DNA from: Pseudomonas sp. Marseille-Q3773
GTDB lineage: Bacteria > Pseudomonadota > Gammaproteobacteria > Pseudomonadales > Pseudomonadaceae
DNA: 64,000 bases
Assembly (NCBI RefSeq): GCF_916618955.1
Contig: NZ_OU745390.1
Span: 2,604,001 to 2,668,000, forward strand
Direction: 5' to 3'
Position 1 is the first letter of the stretch; the number at the start of each line of letters is the position of its first letter. A program made the translations under genes and the position numbers. Under the pieces are notes generated by a model. That model was not told the DNA's origin, made no database searches, and saw only the letters and a list, made by a program, of their open reading frames with translations. Shown here in pieces: positions 1 through 8,787 of the stretch.

Positions 1-809
1 TGCCGGTGCATGAACAGGAAGTCCTCGCCCGAGCCATTGCGGTCCTTGTGCCGCCCCCGCGCATCGCGCTCGCGGTCACGCGGCCCGGGTTGCCAGCCCA
101 GGCCACGCAGGGCCGCCTGCTTGTCCTTGGCCAGCTTGTGCCATTTGTCCCGCGCGGCGTGCCACAGCTGGTGGAACAGGCGATGCTCCGGAGCGACCAG
201 CCAGGCCAGCAGTTGTGGGTTCAGCGGGGTCCGTTCGCGGGCTTCCGGGAAGGTGCGTTTCAAGGCCACGAACTGGTTATCCTGCAGTGGCAACGACAAC
301 GCCCGGTCGAGGCAGGCAATGCGCCCATTGAGGGTGGCTGGCCCGGCGTTGCCGAAGCGGCCCCATACCTCGTCGAGCACGACATGGCATTCATAGCGCG
401 CCTGGGATGAAAACAGCCGCCAGCGCAAGGTGCCCGGTTTCTCCGCCAGCAAGTCGCCGACCACGCGGTAGCGCGGTTCCGCCTCCGCACGCAGGCGCTC
501 GGCGGTATCCAGATAACCGCGCAGGGCGCGGCCATTGCCTGCAACGTCAAGAAATAGCTCCAGGTCGCCCGCCGGCAAGCCCTGCAGGCCCGCCTCCTCG
601 CCCAGCAGGGTCAAGCGCCAGACGCCGCGCAGGGTATCGCCCAGCTGCTGCAGGCCGGTATCGGCCAACTCGACGACGGCCTCGCCAGGCGTCTCCGGAA
701 ATTCCTCGACGGCACTCTGCCGCTGCTGATACAGCGTACCCACCGCAGCGGGCACCACCACGCCCGTCAATGCCACACCGGCGATGAAACCGCGTCGCGA
801 AATCGTCAT
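1..809 (-). CDS. pvdP: PvdP, pyoverdine-maturing tyrosinase (3' end outside window)
   Basis: The reading frame is open from the ATG at 809 to the left edge, so about 270 N-terminal residues are visible. The product begins MTISRRGFIAG followed by a hydrophobic stretch, a twin-arginine signal, which fits the known periplasmic site of PvdP. The family is a copper tyrosinase that oxidises the tyrosine-derived part of ferribactin during chromophore maturation. A His-rich stretch near residues 215-230 (EHRLFHQLWHAARDKW) resembles the start of the tyrosinase core. P. aeruginosa PvdP is about 540 residues, so roughly half is missing here. An iron-starvation box lies just upstream and the gene is divergent from pvdM. 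Identification rests on the Tat signal, the box and the neighbours; the second copper site is not visible. Confidence 0.85.
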   Translation of the reverse strand, partial: MTISRRGFIAGVALTGVVVPAAVGTLYQQRQSAVEEFPETPGEAVVELADTGLQQLGDTLRGVWRLTLLGEEAGLQGLPAGDLELFLDVAGNGRALRGYLDTAERLRAEAEPRYRVVGDLLAEKPGTLRWRLFSSQARYECHVVLDEVWGRFGNAGPATLNGRIACLDRALSLPLQDNQFVALKRTFPEARERTPLNPQLLAWLVAPEHRLFHQLWHAARDKWHKLAKDKQAALRGLGWQPGPRDRERDARGRHKDRNGSGEDFLFMHR

Positions 810-862
810 TGCATACCTGTGCATTCATTGCGGCCATGGAGCACGGCCCGTCCAAGGCTAGA

Positions 863-886
863 ACGTTGCATGGGCGGCGAAATTTA
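863..886 (-). promoter_or_regulatory. PvdS-type iron-starvation box for pvdP
   Basis: On the minus strand TAAAT (886-882), 16 bases and CGT (865-863) match the PvdS promoter consensus TAAAT-N16-CGT exactly. It lies 54 bases before the pvdP start. Confidence 0.85.
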
Positions 887-911
887 ACCGTGCATGGCCA
901 ACGGCCGCGGC

Positions 912-935
912 TAAATTTCTGAGCTGCAGCCTCGT
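912..935 (+). promoter_or_regulatory. PvdS-type iron-starvation box for pvdMN
   Basis: TAAAT (912-916), 16 bases and CGT (933-935) match the PvdS consensus exactly. It lies 61 bases before pvdM, back to back with the pvdP box, making a divergent iron-starvation promoter pair. Confidence 0.85.
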
Positions 936-996
936 CCACTGCAGGTAGCGGCGGCCTCTGTGCCCATCCCTCGACGGTGAACCTACTGAGACCAAG

Positions 997-2343
997 ATGA
1001 CGACTTCACGCTGGAACAAAGCCCTGTTTATCAGCCTGGCCACTGCGCTTGGCGCTGGCGCCGGGTTTGCTGCCTGGCACTATTTCGCCACGCCCGCGGG
1101 CTATTCCAGAGAGGTGATCCGCCAGGCCAGCGACCTGCAGGAACGCATCCTCTCGTTCGACAGCCATGTGACCCTGCCGCTGACCTTCGGCACCGAAGGC
1201 AGCGAGGCGGACAAGGACGGCGCTGGCCGCTTCGACCTGGCCAAGGCTGCACGCGGGCGGCTGTCCGGCGCCGCCCTGACCATATTCGCCTGGCCCGAAT
1301 CTTGGACCGGCAGCACTGCCCCGCACCGCCCTACCCCGGGCTTCGTCGAAGCCGCCCGGCATACCCAGGAGGTGCGCTACAACGCCATCAGCGCCATGGT
1401 CCGCGACTTCCCGCAACAAGTTGGCATCGCCTACACCCCGCAAGATTTTCGCCGCCTGCACGGCGAGGGCAAGTTCGCGGTGCTGCTCAGCATGCTCAAC
1501 GCCTACGCCCTGGGCGACGACATCGACCAGCTCGACCGCTGGGCCGCACGCGGGGTGCGCATGTTCGGCTTCAGCTATGTGGGCAACAACAGCTGGGCCG
1601 ACTCCTCGCGCCCGTTGCCGTTCTTCAATGACACTGCCGATGCCCTTGGCGGCCTGTCGCCGCTCGGCAAGCGCGCCGTGCAACGGCTGAATGACCTGGG
1701 CGTGATCATCGACGTGTCGCAGATGTCCAGCAAGGCGCTGGCCCAGGCCGTCGCCCTCAGCCGCGCCCCTGTGGTGGCGTCGCATTCGGCGCCACGGGCC
1801 ATGGTCGACATCAGGCGCAACCTCTCCGACAAGGAACTGCAACTGATCAGGGACAGCGGCGGTGTAGTCCAGTTGGTGGCTTTCTCTACCTACCTCAAGC
1901 CGCTGAGCAGCAAGACCCAGGGCAAACTCAACGCATTGCGCGCACGCTACGCCCTGCCGCCACTGGCCGATCTCAACTACGCACTGATGCCGGGCGACCC
2001 GGTGATCGCCGGCTGGCCCGAGCAGAAGGTCGGCCAGTATGCCAACGAGCTGTACGGCATCCTCGAGGAAGAACCCCCGGCCACCCTCAAGGACTACGGC
2101 GACGCCATCGACTACACGGTGCGCAAGGTCGGCATCGACCATGTCGGCCTCAGCTCGGACTTCAACGAAGGCGGCGGCATCGACGGCTGGCAGAACGCCA
2201 GCGAGGCACGCAACGTCACCGCCGAACTGATCAGCCGCGGTTACTCCGAAGCGGATATCGCCAAGCTCTGGGGCGGCAATTTCCTGCGTGTGTGGGAGCA
2301 GGTGCAACGTGCCGCACAGCCTGTCGCCTCTTTATCCCCCTGA
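997..2343 (+). CDS. pvdM: PvdM, membrane-anchored dipeptidase-like pyoverdine protein
   Basis: The 448-residue product has an uncleaved-looking hydrophobic anchor at residues 8-28 and then a renal-dipeptidase (peptidase M19) fold. Metal-site landmarks visible are SFDSHVTLPL (usually D-x-H in M19), VVASHSAPRAM and VGLSSDFNEGGG. PvdM acts in the periplasm and is needed for chromophore maturation, probably in support of PvdP; its chemistry is not settled. It follows a perfect PvdS box and is followed 16 bases later by pvdN, so the two form one transcript. Confidence 0.92.
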   Translation: MTTSRWNKALFISLATALGAGAGFAAWHYFATPAGYSREVIRQASDLQERILSFDSHVTLPLTFGTEGSEADKDGAGRFDLAKAARGRLSGAALTIFAWPESWTGSTAPHRPTPGFVEAARHTQEVRYNAISAMVRDFPQQVGIAYTPQDFRRLHGEGKFAVLLSMLNAYALGDDIDQLDRWAARGVRMFGFSYVGNNSWADSSRPLPFFNDTADALGGLSPLGKRAVQRLNDLGVIIDVSQMSSKALAQAVALSRAPVVASHSAPRAMVDIRRNLSDKELQLIRDSGGVVQLVAFSTYLKPLSSKTQGKLNALRARYALPPLADLNYALMPGDPVIAGWPEQKVGQYANELYGILEEEPPATLKDYGDAIDYTVRKVGIDHVGLSSDFNEGGGIDGWQNASEARNVTAELISRGYSEADIAKLWGGNFLRVWEQVQRAAQPVASLSP

Positions 2344-2359
2344 ACTTGCGAGCCACGTG

Positions 2360-3652
2360 ATGAACGACCGTCGCACCTTTCTCAAACAGGCCGGCCTGCT
2401 GGCTGCCGCCTTGCCACTGACAGGCCCCGGCCCGCTGCTGGCAACTGCCCACGCAGCGCCTGCCCCAGCGGCCAGTGGCACCGACTGGGCTGCATTTCGC
2501 AGCCTGTTCGAGCTGGACCCTGCGTATGCCCACTTCGCCAACTTCTTGATCACCTCGCACCCACGCCCGGTACGCGATGCCATCGAGGCACTGCGCGCCC
2601 GCTTCGACCATCACCCAGCCCGCATGGTCGACTGGGACAGCCAGTCGGAGTGGAAGCACGAAGCCGCCGTACGTGAATGGGCGGCCCGCTACCTTGAGGT
2701 GACACCCCGCCAGATTGCCCTGACCGGTAGCACCACGGAAGGCCTCGGGCTGATCTATGGCGGGCTGAAGATCGCCCCGGGGCAGGAAGTACTCACCACC
2801 GTGCATGAGCATTCCGCCGCCCGTCATACCCTGGGTTTTCGTACCACGCGCGACGGCACCCCGGTGCGCCGCTTGCGCCTGTTCGACGACCCCGCCAAGG
2901 TCAGCAGCGACCAGGTACTGACTACCATCGCTGCCGCCATCGGCCCGCAGACCCGGGTCCTGGGCATGACCTGGGTGCACTCGGGCAGTGGCGTGAAACT
3001 GCCGGTGGGTGAGATCGGTGCACTGGTCCGCGAGGTCAACCGCCAGCGTGACGAGCAGGACCGGATCATCTACGTGATCGACGGTGTACATGGCTTTGGC
3101 GTCGAAGACATGCGCTTTGCCGACCTGAACTGCGATTACTTCATTGCCGGTACCCACAAATGGCTGTTCGGACCACGCGGTACCGGGATCATCTGCGCGG
3201 CCTCCCCCGGGCTGGAGCAACTGACCCCGACCATTGCCACGTTTTCCGAGAACGAAGACTTCGCCACCGTGATGACGCCGGGTGGCTACCACGCGTTCGA
3301 GCACCGCTGGGCGTTGGGCAAGGCGTTCGAATTGCACCTGCAACTGGGCAAGGCGGCCGTGCAGGCGCGTATTCACGAGCTGAACGACTACCTCCGGCAA
3401 CGGCTTGAGGCACTGCCGGGTATCGAACTGGTGACCCCGCGCAGCGCACGGTATTCGGCGGGGTTCACCTTCTTCAGGGTCAAGGGCCAGGATGCCGACG
3501 AGGTCGCCCGGCATCTCAATAGCCAGCGCATCGTGGTCGATGCCGTGTCGCGGGATGTGGGGCCGGTGGTACGGACGGCGCCGGGGTTGCTGAATACCGA
3601 GGCCGAGATCGAGCGGTTGGTAAATGTGTTGGGGCGACGCGTTCACGGGTGA
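2360..3652 (+). CDS. pvdN: PvdN, Tat-exported PLP enzyme modifying the pyoverdine side chain
   Basis: 430 residues from the ATG at 2360. The N-terminus MNDRRTFLKQAG plus a hydrophobic run ending near AHA is a twin-arginine signal, as expected for PvdN, which works in the periplasm. The fold is aminotransferase class V; GTHKWLFGPRG near residue 265 holds the PLP-binding lysine. In P. fluorescens PvdN converts the glutamate side chain at the chromophore to succinamide. It is co-transcribed with pvdM. The usual partner pvdO is not in this window. Confidence 0.93.
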   Translation: MNDRRTFLKQAGLLAAALPLTGPGPLLATAHAAPAPAASGTDWAAFRSLFELDPAYAHFANFLITSHPRPVRDAIEALRARFDHHPARMVDWDSQSEWKHEAAVREWAARYLEVTPRQIALTGSTTEGLGLIYGGLKIAPGQEVLTTVHEHSAARHTLGFRTTRDGTPVRRLRLFDDPAKVSSDQVLTTIAAAIGPQTRVLGMTWVHSGSGVKLPVGEIGALVREVNRQRDEQDRIIYVIDGVHGFGVEDMRFADLNCDYFIAGTHKWLFGPRGTGIICAASPGLEQLTPTIATFSENEDFATVMTPGGYHAFEHRWALGKAFELHLQLGKAAVQARIHELNDYLRQRLEALPGIELVTPRSARYSAGFTFFRVKGQDADEVARHLNSQRIVVDAVSRDVGPVVRTAPGLLNTEAEIERLVNVLGRRVHG

Positions 3653-3660
3653 CGCCCTGA

Positions 3661-3679
3661 GGGGCGCAACGCGCGCCCC
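3661..3679. terminator. GC hairpin between convergent pvdN and esterase genes
   Basis: GGGGCGC (3661-3667), a five-base loop and GCGCCCC (3673-3679) form a 7-bp stem just after the pvdN stop. No clear T-tract follows, so it is a weak bidirectional terminator candidate. Confidence 0.4.
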
Positions 3680-3691
3680 GGTTATCTTGCG

Positions 3692-4660
3692 TCAGCCGTG
3701 CGCCCCGATCCCCTGCAACCACACCCCGACATCCCGATAAATGTCCGCCACCTGCCCCACGATCCCCGACATGCGCAAAAAGTCATGGGTCAGGCCCTCC
3801 ACCCGCGCGAAGCGCACCGGCGTGCCGCCCGCCAGCAGCCAGTCCCGATAAGCGATCCCTTCATCGTGCAACGGGTCGTACTCGGCCACGAACAGATACG
3901 CCGGCGCCAATGCTTGCCGCAACGTCGAGCGCAACGGCGATACCCGCCAGTCCAGGCGCTGCTCGGGCTGCGGCGCATAGTGCTGGTAGAACCACTCCAG
4001 GGTGGGCGTCTCCAGCAGGTAACCCTCGGCATGCTGGCGATGCGATGCCCGCTGGCAGGCAATGTCGGTCACCGGGTAGAACAGCAACTGCGCCAGCGGC
4101 TTGAATGCCAGGGCCTCGGGCTGCTGCACCGCCATGATGGCCATGACCGCAGCCAGGCTGGCCCCCACACTGTCCCCCGCCAGCACTATCCGGCGGTTGT
4201 CCAGCCCCAGCGACGCTGCCTGCTCGGCCAGCCAGTTGGCGGCGTCCAGCACGTCGTGCAGGGCCACCGGGAACTGCTGCTGCGGTGCCAGGCGGTAATC
4301 TGTGGCCAGCACTGCGAACTCGCCCAGCGCCGCCAGACGGCGGCACACCGAATCATGCGAGTCGAGGCTGCCGACGACGTAGCCGCCACCGTGCAGGTAC
4401 AGGATCACCGGTTGCAAGGCGGTGCCGGCCTGGCCCTGGCGGTACAGACGGGCAGCCAGGCGAGTACCGTCGCGCACGCTGAACTGCAGCTCGCTGACCG
4501 TCACATGGCCCGGCGGGCTGGGGTCGAGCACCTGCGAGCTGCGTTCGAACTCGGCGCGGGCCTGGGCCACGTCCATCGCGTGCATGGGCAGGCTCCTGCC
4601 CGTCAGCCGGCCAAACTCGACCAGTTCCAGAAAAGCCGCCAGATCGGGGTGCAGTGCCAT
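3692..4660 (-). CDS. HSL-family alpha/beta hydrolase (esterase), probably iron regulated
   Basis: 322 residues of the hormone-sensitive-lipase/acetyl-esterase family. HGGG at 90-93 forms the oxyanion hole, GDSVG at 162-166 carries the nucleophile Ser164, and EYDPLHDEG and LTHDF near the C-terminus supply the acid and histidine. There is no signal peptide, so it is probably cytoplasmic. A near-match iron-starvation box (TAATT-N16-CGT) lies 40 bases upstream and its neighbours are pyoverdine genes, so a role in siderophore processing is plausible: acyl-intermediate handling or ferric-pyoverdine turnover. The substrate cannot be read from the sequence. Confidence 0.85.
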   Translation of the reverse strand: MALHPDLAAFLELVEFGRLTGRSLPMHAMDVAQARAEFERSSQVLDPSPPGHVTVSELQFSVRDGTRLAARLYRQGQAGTALQPVILYLHGGGYVVGSLDSHDSVCRRLAALGEFAVLATDYRLAPQQQFPVALHDVLDAANWLAEQAASLGLDNRRIVLAGDSVGASLAAVMAIMAVQQPEALAFKPLAQLLFYPVTDIACQRASHRQHAEGYLLETPTLEWFYQHYAPQPEQRLDWRVSPLRSTLRQALAPAYLFVAEYDPLHDEGIAYRDWLLAGGTPVRFARVEGLTHDFLRMSGIVGQVADIYRDVGVWLQGIGAHG

Positions 4661-4700
4661 GTGGGTTCCTTGGGTGAAGTGACTCGGGCTCCCCTACGGG

Positions 4701-4724
4701 ACGTAGCTGCACGCCGAAAAATTA
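4701..4724 (-). promoter_or_regulatory. Variant iron-starvation box for the esterase gene
   Basis: On the minus strand TAATT (4724-4720), 16 bases and CGT (4703-4701). One base differs from the consensus, but spacing and distance to the start (40 bases) fit, and pvdL has the same variant. Confidence 0.55.
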
Positions 4725-4738
4725 CCTGTGCGGATGGC

Positions 4739-4762
4739 TAAATCGCTGGCGCAGGCACTCGT
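4739..4762 (+). promoter_or_regulatory. PvdS-type iron-starvation box for the SCP2-JmjC gene
   Basis: TAAAT (4739-4743), 16 bases and CGT (4760-4762), an exact consensus match ending 36 bases before the GTG start of the gene at 4799. Confidence 0.85.
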
Positions 4763-4798
4763 CATCCTTGCACAACGAAAGACCGCCAGAGGCACACC

Positions 4799-5920
4799 GT
4801 GGACCTTCAGAGCATTCTCAGCAAACTGTTCGCCAACGCCCATGCCGTCGGCATCGAAGGCGTCTTCCAGTTCGTCTTCGGCGAGGACCAGGCCTTCTGG
4901 TCGGAAGTGCGCGACAGCAGCCGCACCGGTGCCGGCCACCACGGCGCTGCGGACGTCACCATCGAGGTGGCCGAGCGCGACTTCCTCGCCATCATGGGCG
5001 GCACCGCCAACGTCGAGGAGCTGTTCGCCAGTGCGCGCCTGAAGATCACCGGCAACATGGGCCTGGCCACTCTGCTACCGCAAATCATCAGCAACGCCCG
5101 CCGCGGGGCGACGCCGACCAAGGTATCGATGAACCAGCGCTACCCGACACCGGCACGCTTCAGCGAACGGGTCTCGGCCGCCCAACCGGTGCAGCGCGAA
5201 GTGCCACGCATTGCCCGCGCCGACATGCCCGTGGCGCGCTTCCACAGCGACTACCTGGTGCATGGCATTCCGCTGGTGATCAGCGATGCCCTGCAGGACT
5301 GGCCACTGTTCAACATGGGCCGTGAAGCCTCGCTGGAACATTTCGCCGAGCTGCAGGGCATTACCCGCCACGGCGACTACGTGCAGAAGACGTTTTCCAC
5401 CGATCGCGACTTCCGCTCCACTTCCATGGCCGAGTTCATCGCCTCGCTGGACACCCCGGCCAGGCCTGGTGAAACCCCGGCCTACATGGGCAACAACATC
5501 GTGCCGGAAAAACTGCTGAGGCTGATCCGCTACCCGCAATATTTCGCCCGTGACAAGTTCATCGCGCCGCGCATCTGGATCGGCCCCAAGGGCACCCTGA
5601 CACCGTTGCACCGCGACGATACCGACAACCTGTTTGCCCAGGTCTGGGGGCAGAAGTCGTTCATTCTTGCCGCGCCGCACCATCGCCCGGCGCTGGGCAC
5701 CTGGTCGACCAGCCCCAAGGGCGGCCTGGACGGCTGCGACTTCAACCCCGACGCGCCGGATTACCAACGTTTCCCGGCGGCGCGCGAGGTGCCGTTCCTG
5801 CGCGTGGTGCTGCAAGCCGGTGACCTGCTGTTCCTGCCCGAGGGCTGGTTCCATCAGGTGGAGTCGGTATCTACCTCGTTGTCGGTGAACTTCTGGGTAG
5901 ATTCCGGGCGCGGCTGGTAG
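4799..5920 (+). CDS. SCP2-like domain fused to JmjC/cupin-type 2-oxoglutarate oxygenase
   Basis: 373 residues from a GTG start preceded by AGAGG. Residues about 50-100 resemble an SCP2 sterol/lipid-carrier domain (DVTIEVAERDF, LKITGNMGLATLL). Residues about 135-370 are a cupin_8/JmjC-like Fe(II) and 2-oxoglutarate oxygenase: His271-x-Asp273 (HRDDTDN) and His352 (GWFHQV) form the facial triad, and Trp350 and Asn364 are in the usual places. A perfect PvdS box drives it, so it belongs to pyoverdine biosynthesis. Likely roles are hydroxylation of an amino acid (for example beta-hydroxy-Asp or -His) of the peptide or its acylated precursor. Some Pseudomonas annotations call such proteins SyrP-like, but the fold seen here is JmjC rather than TauD. 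Confidence 0.8.
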   Translation: MDLQSILSKLFANAHAVGIEGVFQFVFGEDQAFWSEVRDSSRTGAGHHGAADVTIEVAERDFLAIMGGTANVEELFASARLKITGNMGLATLLPQIISNARRGATPTKVSMNQRYPTPARFSERVSAAQPVQREVPRIARADMPVARFHSDYLVHGIPLVISDALQDWPLFNMGREASLEHFAELQGITRHGDYVQKTFSTDRDFRSTSMAEFIASLDTPARPGETPAYMGNNIVPEKLLRLIRYPQYFARDKFIAPRIWIGPKGTLTPLHRDDTDNLFAQVWGQKSFILAAPHHRPALGTWSTSPKGGLDGCDFNPDAPDYQRFPAAREVPFLRVVLQAGDLLFLPEGWFHQVESVSTSLSVNFWVDSGRGW

Positions 5921-5928
5921 CCGGGATT

Positions 5929-5953
5929 GCCGGGGGCGTCCTGCGCCCCCGGC
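5929..5953. terminator. Strong hairpin between convergent genes
   Basis: A 10-bp GC stem (5929-5938 with 5944-5953, loop TCCTG) lies between the ends of the SCP2-JmjC gene and pvdH. It probably ends transcription from both sides; there is no long T-tract. Confidence 0.55.
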
Positions 5954-5958
5954 ACGAT

Positions 5959-7350
5959 TCAGACAGAAGCAACCAGCGCCTCGGCAAAGCGCTGTGCCAC
6001 TTCATCGATCTGCTCACCGCTGATGATCAACGGCGGCAGGAAACGCACCACCGCGCCATGCCGCCCGCCCAGTTCCAGGATCAGCCCGCGCTTGAGGCAC
6101 TCGCGCTGCACCTTGGCCGCCAGCTCACGGTTGGCCTGCGGCTGGCCCAGGGCATCGCGCTGCCCCTGGCCGCCTACCAGTTCTACCCCGATCATCAGCC
6201 CGCGCCCGCGGATGTCGCCCAGTTCCGGATAATCCCGCTGCAACTGCAGCAGGTGCTGGCGCAGGCGCTGGCCCATGGCCTCGGCATGCTCGGCCAGGCG
6301 CTGTTCGACCAGGTAACCGATCACCGCCGAGCCCGCCGCCATGGCCATCTGGTTGCCACGGAAGGTGCCGGCGTGGGCACCCGGCTTCCACGTGTCCAGC
6401 CAGTCGCGGTAAACCACCACCGCCAGGGGCAGGCTGCCACCAATGGCTTTGGACAGAGTGACCACATCCGGCACGATGCCGGCGTGCTCGAAGGCGAACA
6501 TGCGCCCGGTGCGGGCAAAGCCGCTCTGGATCTCGTCGACGATCAGCGCCACGCCAGCCTGCTCAGTGATCCGGCGCACGCCCCGGAGCCACTCGACATC
6601 GGCCGGGATGACCCCGCCCTCGCCCTGTACCACCTCGAGGATCACCGCGGCGGGCAGGGGCACGCCGCTTTCCGGGTCAAGCAACAGGTTTTCCAGGTAA
6701 TGCAGGTTGGCCTTGACCCCGGCTGCGCCGCCCAGACCGAACGGGCAGCGATAGTCATAGGGGTACGGCATGAACTGCACGCCGTTGCCAAGCAAGGCGC
6801 CCAGTGGCTGCTTCGGCCCATGGCTGCCCATCAGGCTCAGCGCGCCCTGGCTCATGCCGTGGTAGGCGCCCTGGAAAGCCAGCACGGTGCTCCGGCCGGT
6901 GGCACTGCGCACCAGTTTCAGCGCCGCTTCCACCGCATCGGTGCCGGTCGGGCCGCAGAACTGCACCTTGGCCTCATGACGCAGTGCCTCGGGCAGGACG
7001 CCGAACAGGTCCTGGACAAAGCGGTCCTTGACCGGCGTGGTCAGGTCCAGGGTATGCAGGGGCAGTTCATCGGCCAGGACCCGCTGGATCGCCTCGACCA
7101 CCACCGGGTGGTTATGGCCCAGCGCCAGGGTTCCGGCCCCAGCCAGGCAATCGATGAACTGGCGGCCTTCGACGTCTTCCACATGAATGCCGCTGGCGCG
7201 CTTGAGCGCCAGCGGGATGCGCCGCGGGTAGCTGCGGGCGTTGGACTCCTGTTGCTGCTGGCGCTGCAGCAGCGGCGAATCGGTGAACGCGTACAACGGG
7301 CGCGGCGTAGTCGCCGGTGGGACCTGGGCAAGGCTGTAAGCGGTGGACAT
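5959..7350 (-). CDS. pvdH: PvdH, diaminobutyrate-2-oxoglutarate aminotransferase
   Basis: 463 residues from the ATG at 7350; an upstream in-frame TTG at 7371 is less likely. It is a class III PLP aminotransferase: GPTGTDAVEAALK binds phosphate, VDEIQSGFARTG is the family motif and TLSKAIGGSLP carries the Schiff-base lysine. PvdH makes L-2,4-diaminobutyrate from aspartate semialdehyde and glutamate, a building block used by the third module of PvdL and often in the peptide tail. It follows a perfect PvdS box on the same strand, so it is iron-starvation induced and cytoplasmic. Confidence 0.93.
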   Translation of the reverse strand: MSTAYSLAQVPPATTPRPLYAFTDSPLLQRQQQQESNARSYPRRIPLALKRASGIHVEDVEGRQFIDCLAGAGTLALGHNHPVVVEAIQRVLADELPLHTLDLTTPVKDRFVQDLFGVLPEALRHEAKVQFCGPTGTDAVEAALKLVRSATGRSTVLAFQGAYHGMSQGALSLMGSHGPKQPLGALLGNGVQFMPYPYDYRCPFGLGGAAGVKANLHYLENLLLDPESGVPLPAAVILEVVQGEGGVIPADVEWLRGVRRITEQAGVALIVDEIQSGFARTGRMFAFEHAGIVPDVVTLSKAIGGSLPLAVVVYRDWLDTWKPGAHAGTFRGNQMAMAAGSAVIGYLVEQRLAEHAEAMGQRLRQHLLQLQRDYPELGDIRGRGLMIGVELVGGQGQRDALGQPQANRELAAKVQRECLKRGLILELGGRHGAVVRFLPPLIISGEQIDEVAQRFAEALVASV

Positions 7351-7397
7351 GGGGTGGTTCCTCGCAAGCAAGCGAATGAGCGGGTGTCGCTTGAGAA

Positions 7398-7421
7398 ACG
7401 CTTGGATGCGGGGCGGATTTA
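7398..7421 (-). promoter_or_regulatory. PvdS-type iron-starvation box for pvdH
   Basis: On the minus strand TAAAT (7421-7417), 16 bases and CGT (7400-7398). It is an exact match, 47 bases before the pvdH ATG. Confidence 0.85.
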
Positions 7422-7464
7422 GCGGTATCGCGCCTTACCTTGCCCGTGCCGGCACAGCACAGCG

Positions 7465-8787
7465 TCAGCTGGCCGGACGCGCCGGCACCTGCAACAGAAC
7501 CCGCAAGCCATCGCTACGGCTGTCGAACTTCAGGCTGCCGGCACAGCGCTGCACGATCGCCTGCACGATCGCCAGCCCCAACCCGCAACCGCCACTCTGC
7601 CCATTGCGCCAGAAGCGTTCGGTCAGATGCTCCAGGTCTGCCTCGGCAATCCCCGGCCCATGGTCGCGCACCATGAAACCTACCTGTCCGTCGCTCATCT
7701 GCAGTTCCAGCTCCACCGCCTCATCGCCACCATGGCGCAAGGCGTTGTCCAGCAGGTTGCGCAACGCCGCCACCGCCAAGGGCGCCGGCATGCCCAGGTA
7801 GACCCGCGCGGCTTCTTCCGGCAAATGCAGCACGATACGCCGGTTGTCACCCCCACCGGCGTCCTGCACCGCCTGCCGGGCCACCTGCTCGGCGCTGCAC
7901 TGCACGCCATCATCGAACGACAGGCTGCCTTCCACCCGCGCCAGCATCAGCAACTGTTCCAGCGTGCGGTGCATGCGGTCGGTGCCCTGCTCGGCATGCG
8001 CCAACGCCTGCTCGCGCACCGCCCCCTCGGTCATGCGGGCTACCTGCAGGTGGGTCTTGATCGCTGTCAGCGGGCTGCGCAGTTCATGCGCGGCATCGTC
8101 GGTCAGGCGCCGCTCGCGCTCGATGGTCTGGGCAATGCGCAGGAACAGCTGGTTCTGGGTTTCCAGCAGCGGCTGCAGTTCGCTGGGCATGCCCGCCACC
8201 TGCAGCGGCTCGACACTGTCCGCACGCCGGCGGCGCAGCGCGTCGCGCATGCGGTTGAGCGGCTCCAGGCCCTTGCCCAGGCCGATCCACAACAGCCCCA
8301 GGCTGCCAAGCAGGGCCATCAGTACCGGCGCCGAGGCCGCCAGCAGGATCGACTGGTTCAGCGCCTCGCGCTCCAGGTGCCGGTCGGCGGTGGTGATACG
8401 CACATCGCCATGGTTGTAGGTGAAGGTGCGCCACAGCGCGTCATCGATGGTCTGGTCACGGAAACCACTGCGTTCGTCGTCCATGGCGCCGTCGTGCTTG
8501 TGGTTGCTGGCAAGGATCTCGCCACGCAACGAACTGACCTGACAGGCCATGCCGTCCGGTACGCTGAACTGGTCGGCGGAAAAGTGCGCCTCCTCGCCCT
8601 TGGCGGTCAACGGCTGCGGCAACTGGTCGATGAGGCCGGCGACCATACGCGCCGAGGCCACCAGGCGCTGGTCAAGGGAGAACATCATCTGCTGGCGCAG
8701 GTCGCGCAGCATCCACGCGGCAGCCAGCACCCAGATAATCACGAAGGCGCTGCCCAGGATCAGGCTCAGGCGTACCCGCAGGCTCAT
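7465..8787 (-). CDS. Sensor histidine kinase of an OmpR-type two-component system
   Basis: 440 residues; the start ATG at 8787 overlaps the regulator stop codon (ATGA). Order: transmembrane segment near residues 8-28, a periplasmic sensor of about 120 residues, a second transmembrane segment, a short HAMP-like linker, then the HisKA helix with phospho-acceptor in DAAHELRSPLTAIKTHL, N box LRNLLDNALRHGG, G1 DHGPGIAEAD and G2 GCGLGLAIVQ. The arrangement resembles QseC/PmrB/TctE-type kinases. The signal is unknown. It is co-transcribed downstream of its regulator. Confidence 0.92.
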   Translation of the reverse strand: MSLRVRLSLILGSAFVIIWVLAAAWMLRDLRQQMMFSLDQRLVASARMVAGLIDQLPQPLTAKGEEAHFSADQFSVPDGMACQVSSLRGEILASNHKHDGAMDDERSGFRDQTIDDALWRTFTYNHGDVRITTADRHLEREALNQSILLAASAPVLMALLGSLGLLWIGLGKGLEPLNRMRDALRRRRADSVEPLQVAGMPSELQPLLETQNQLFLRIAQTIERERRLTDDAAHELRSPLTAIKTHLQVARMTEGAVREQALAHAEQGTDRMHRTLEQLLMLARVEGSLSFDDGVQCSAEQVARQAVQDAGGGDNRRIVLHLPEEAARVYLGMPAPLAVAALRNLLDNALRHGGDEAVELELQMSDGQVGFMVRDHGPGIAEADLEHLTERFWRNGQSGGCGLGLAIVQAIVQRCAGSLKFDSRSDGLRVLLQVPARPAS

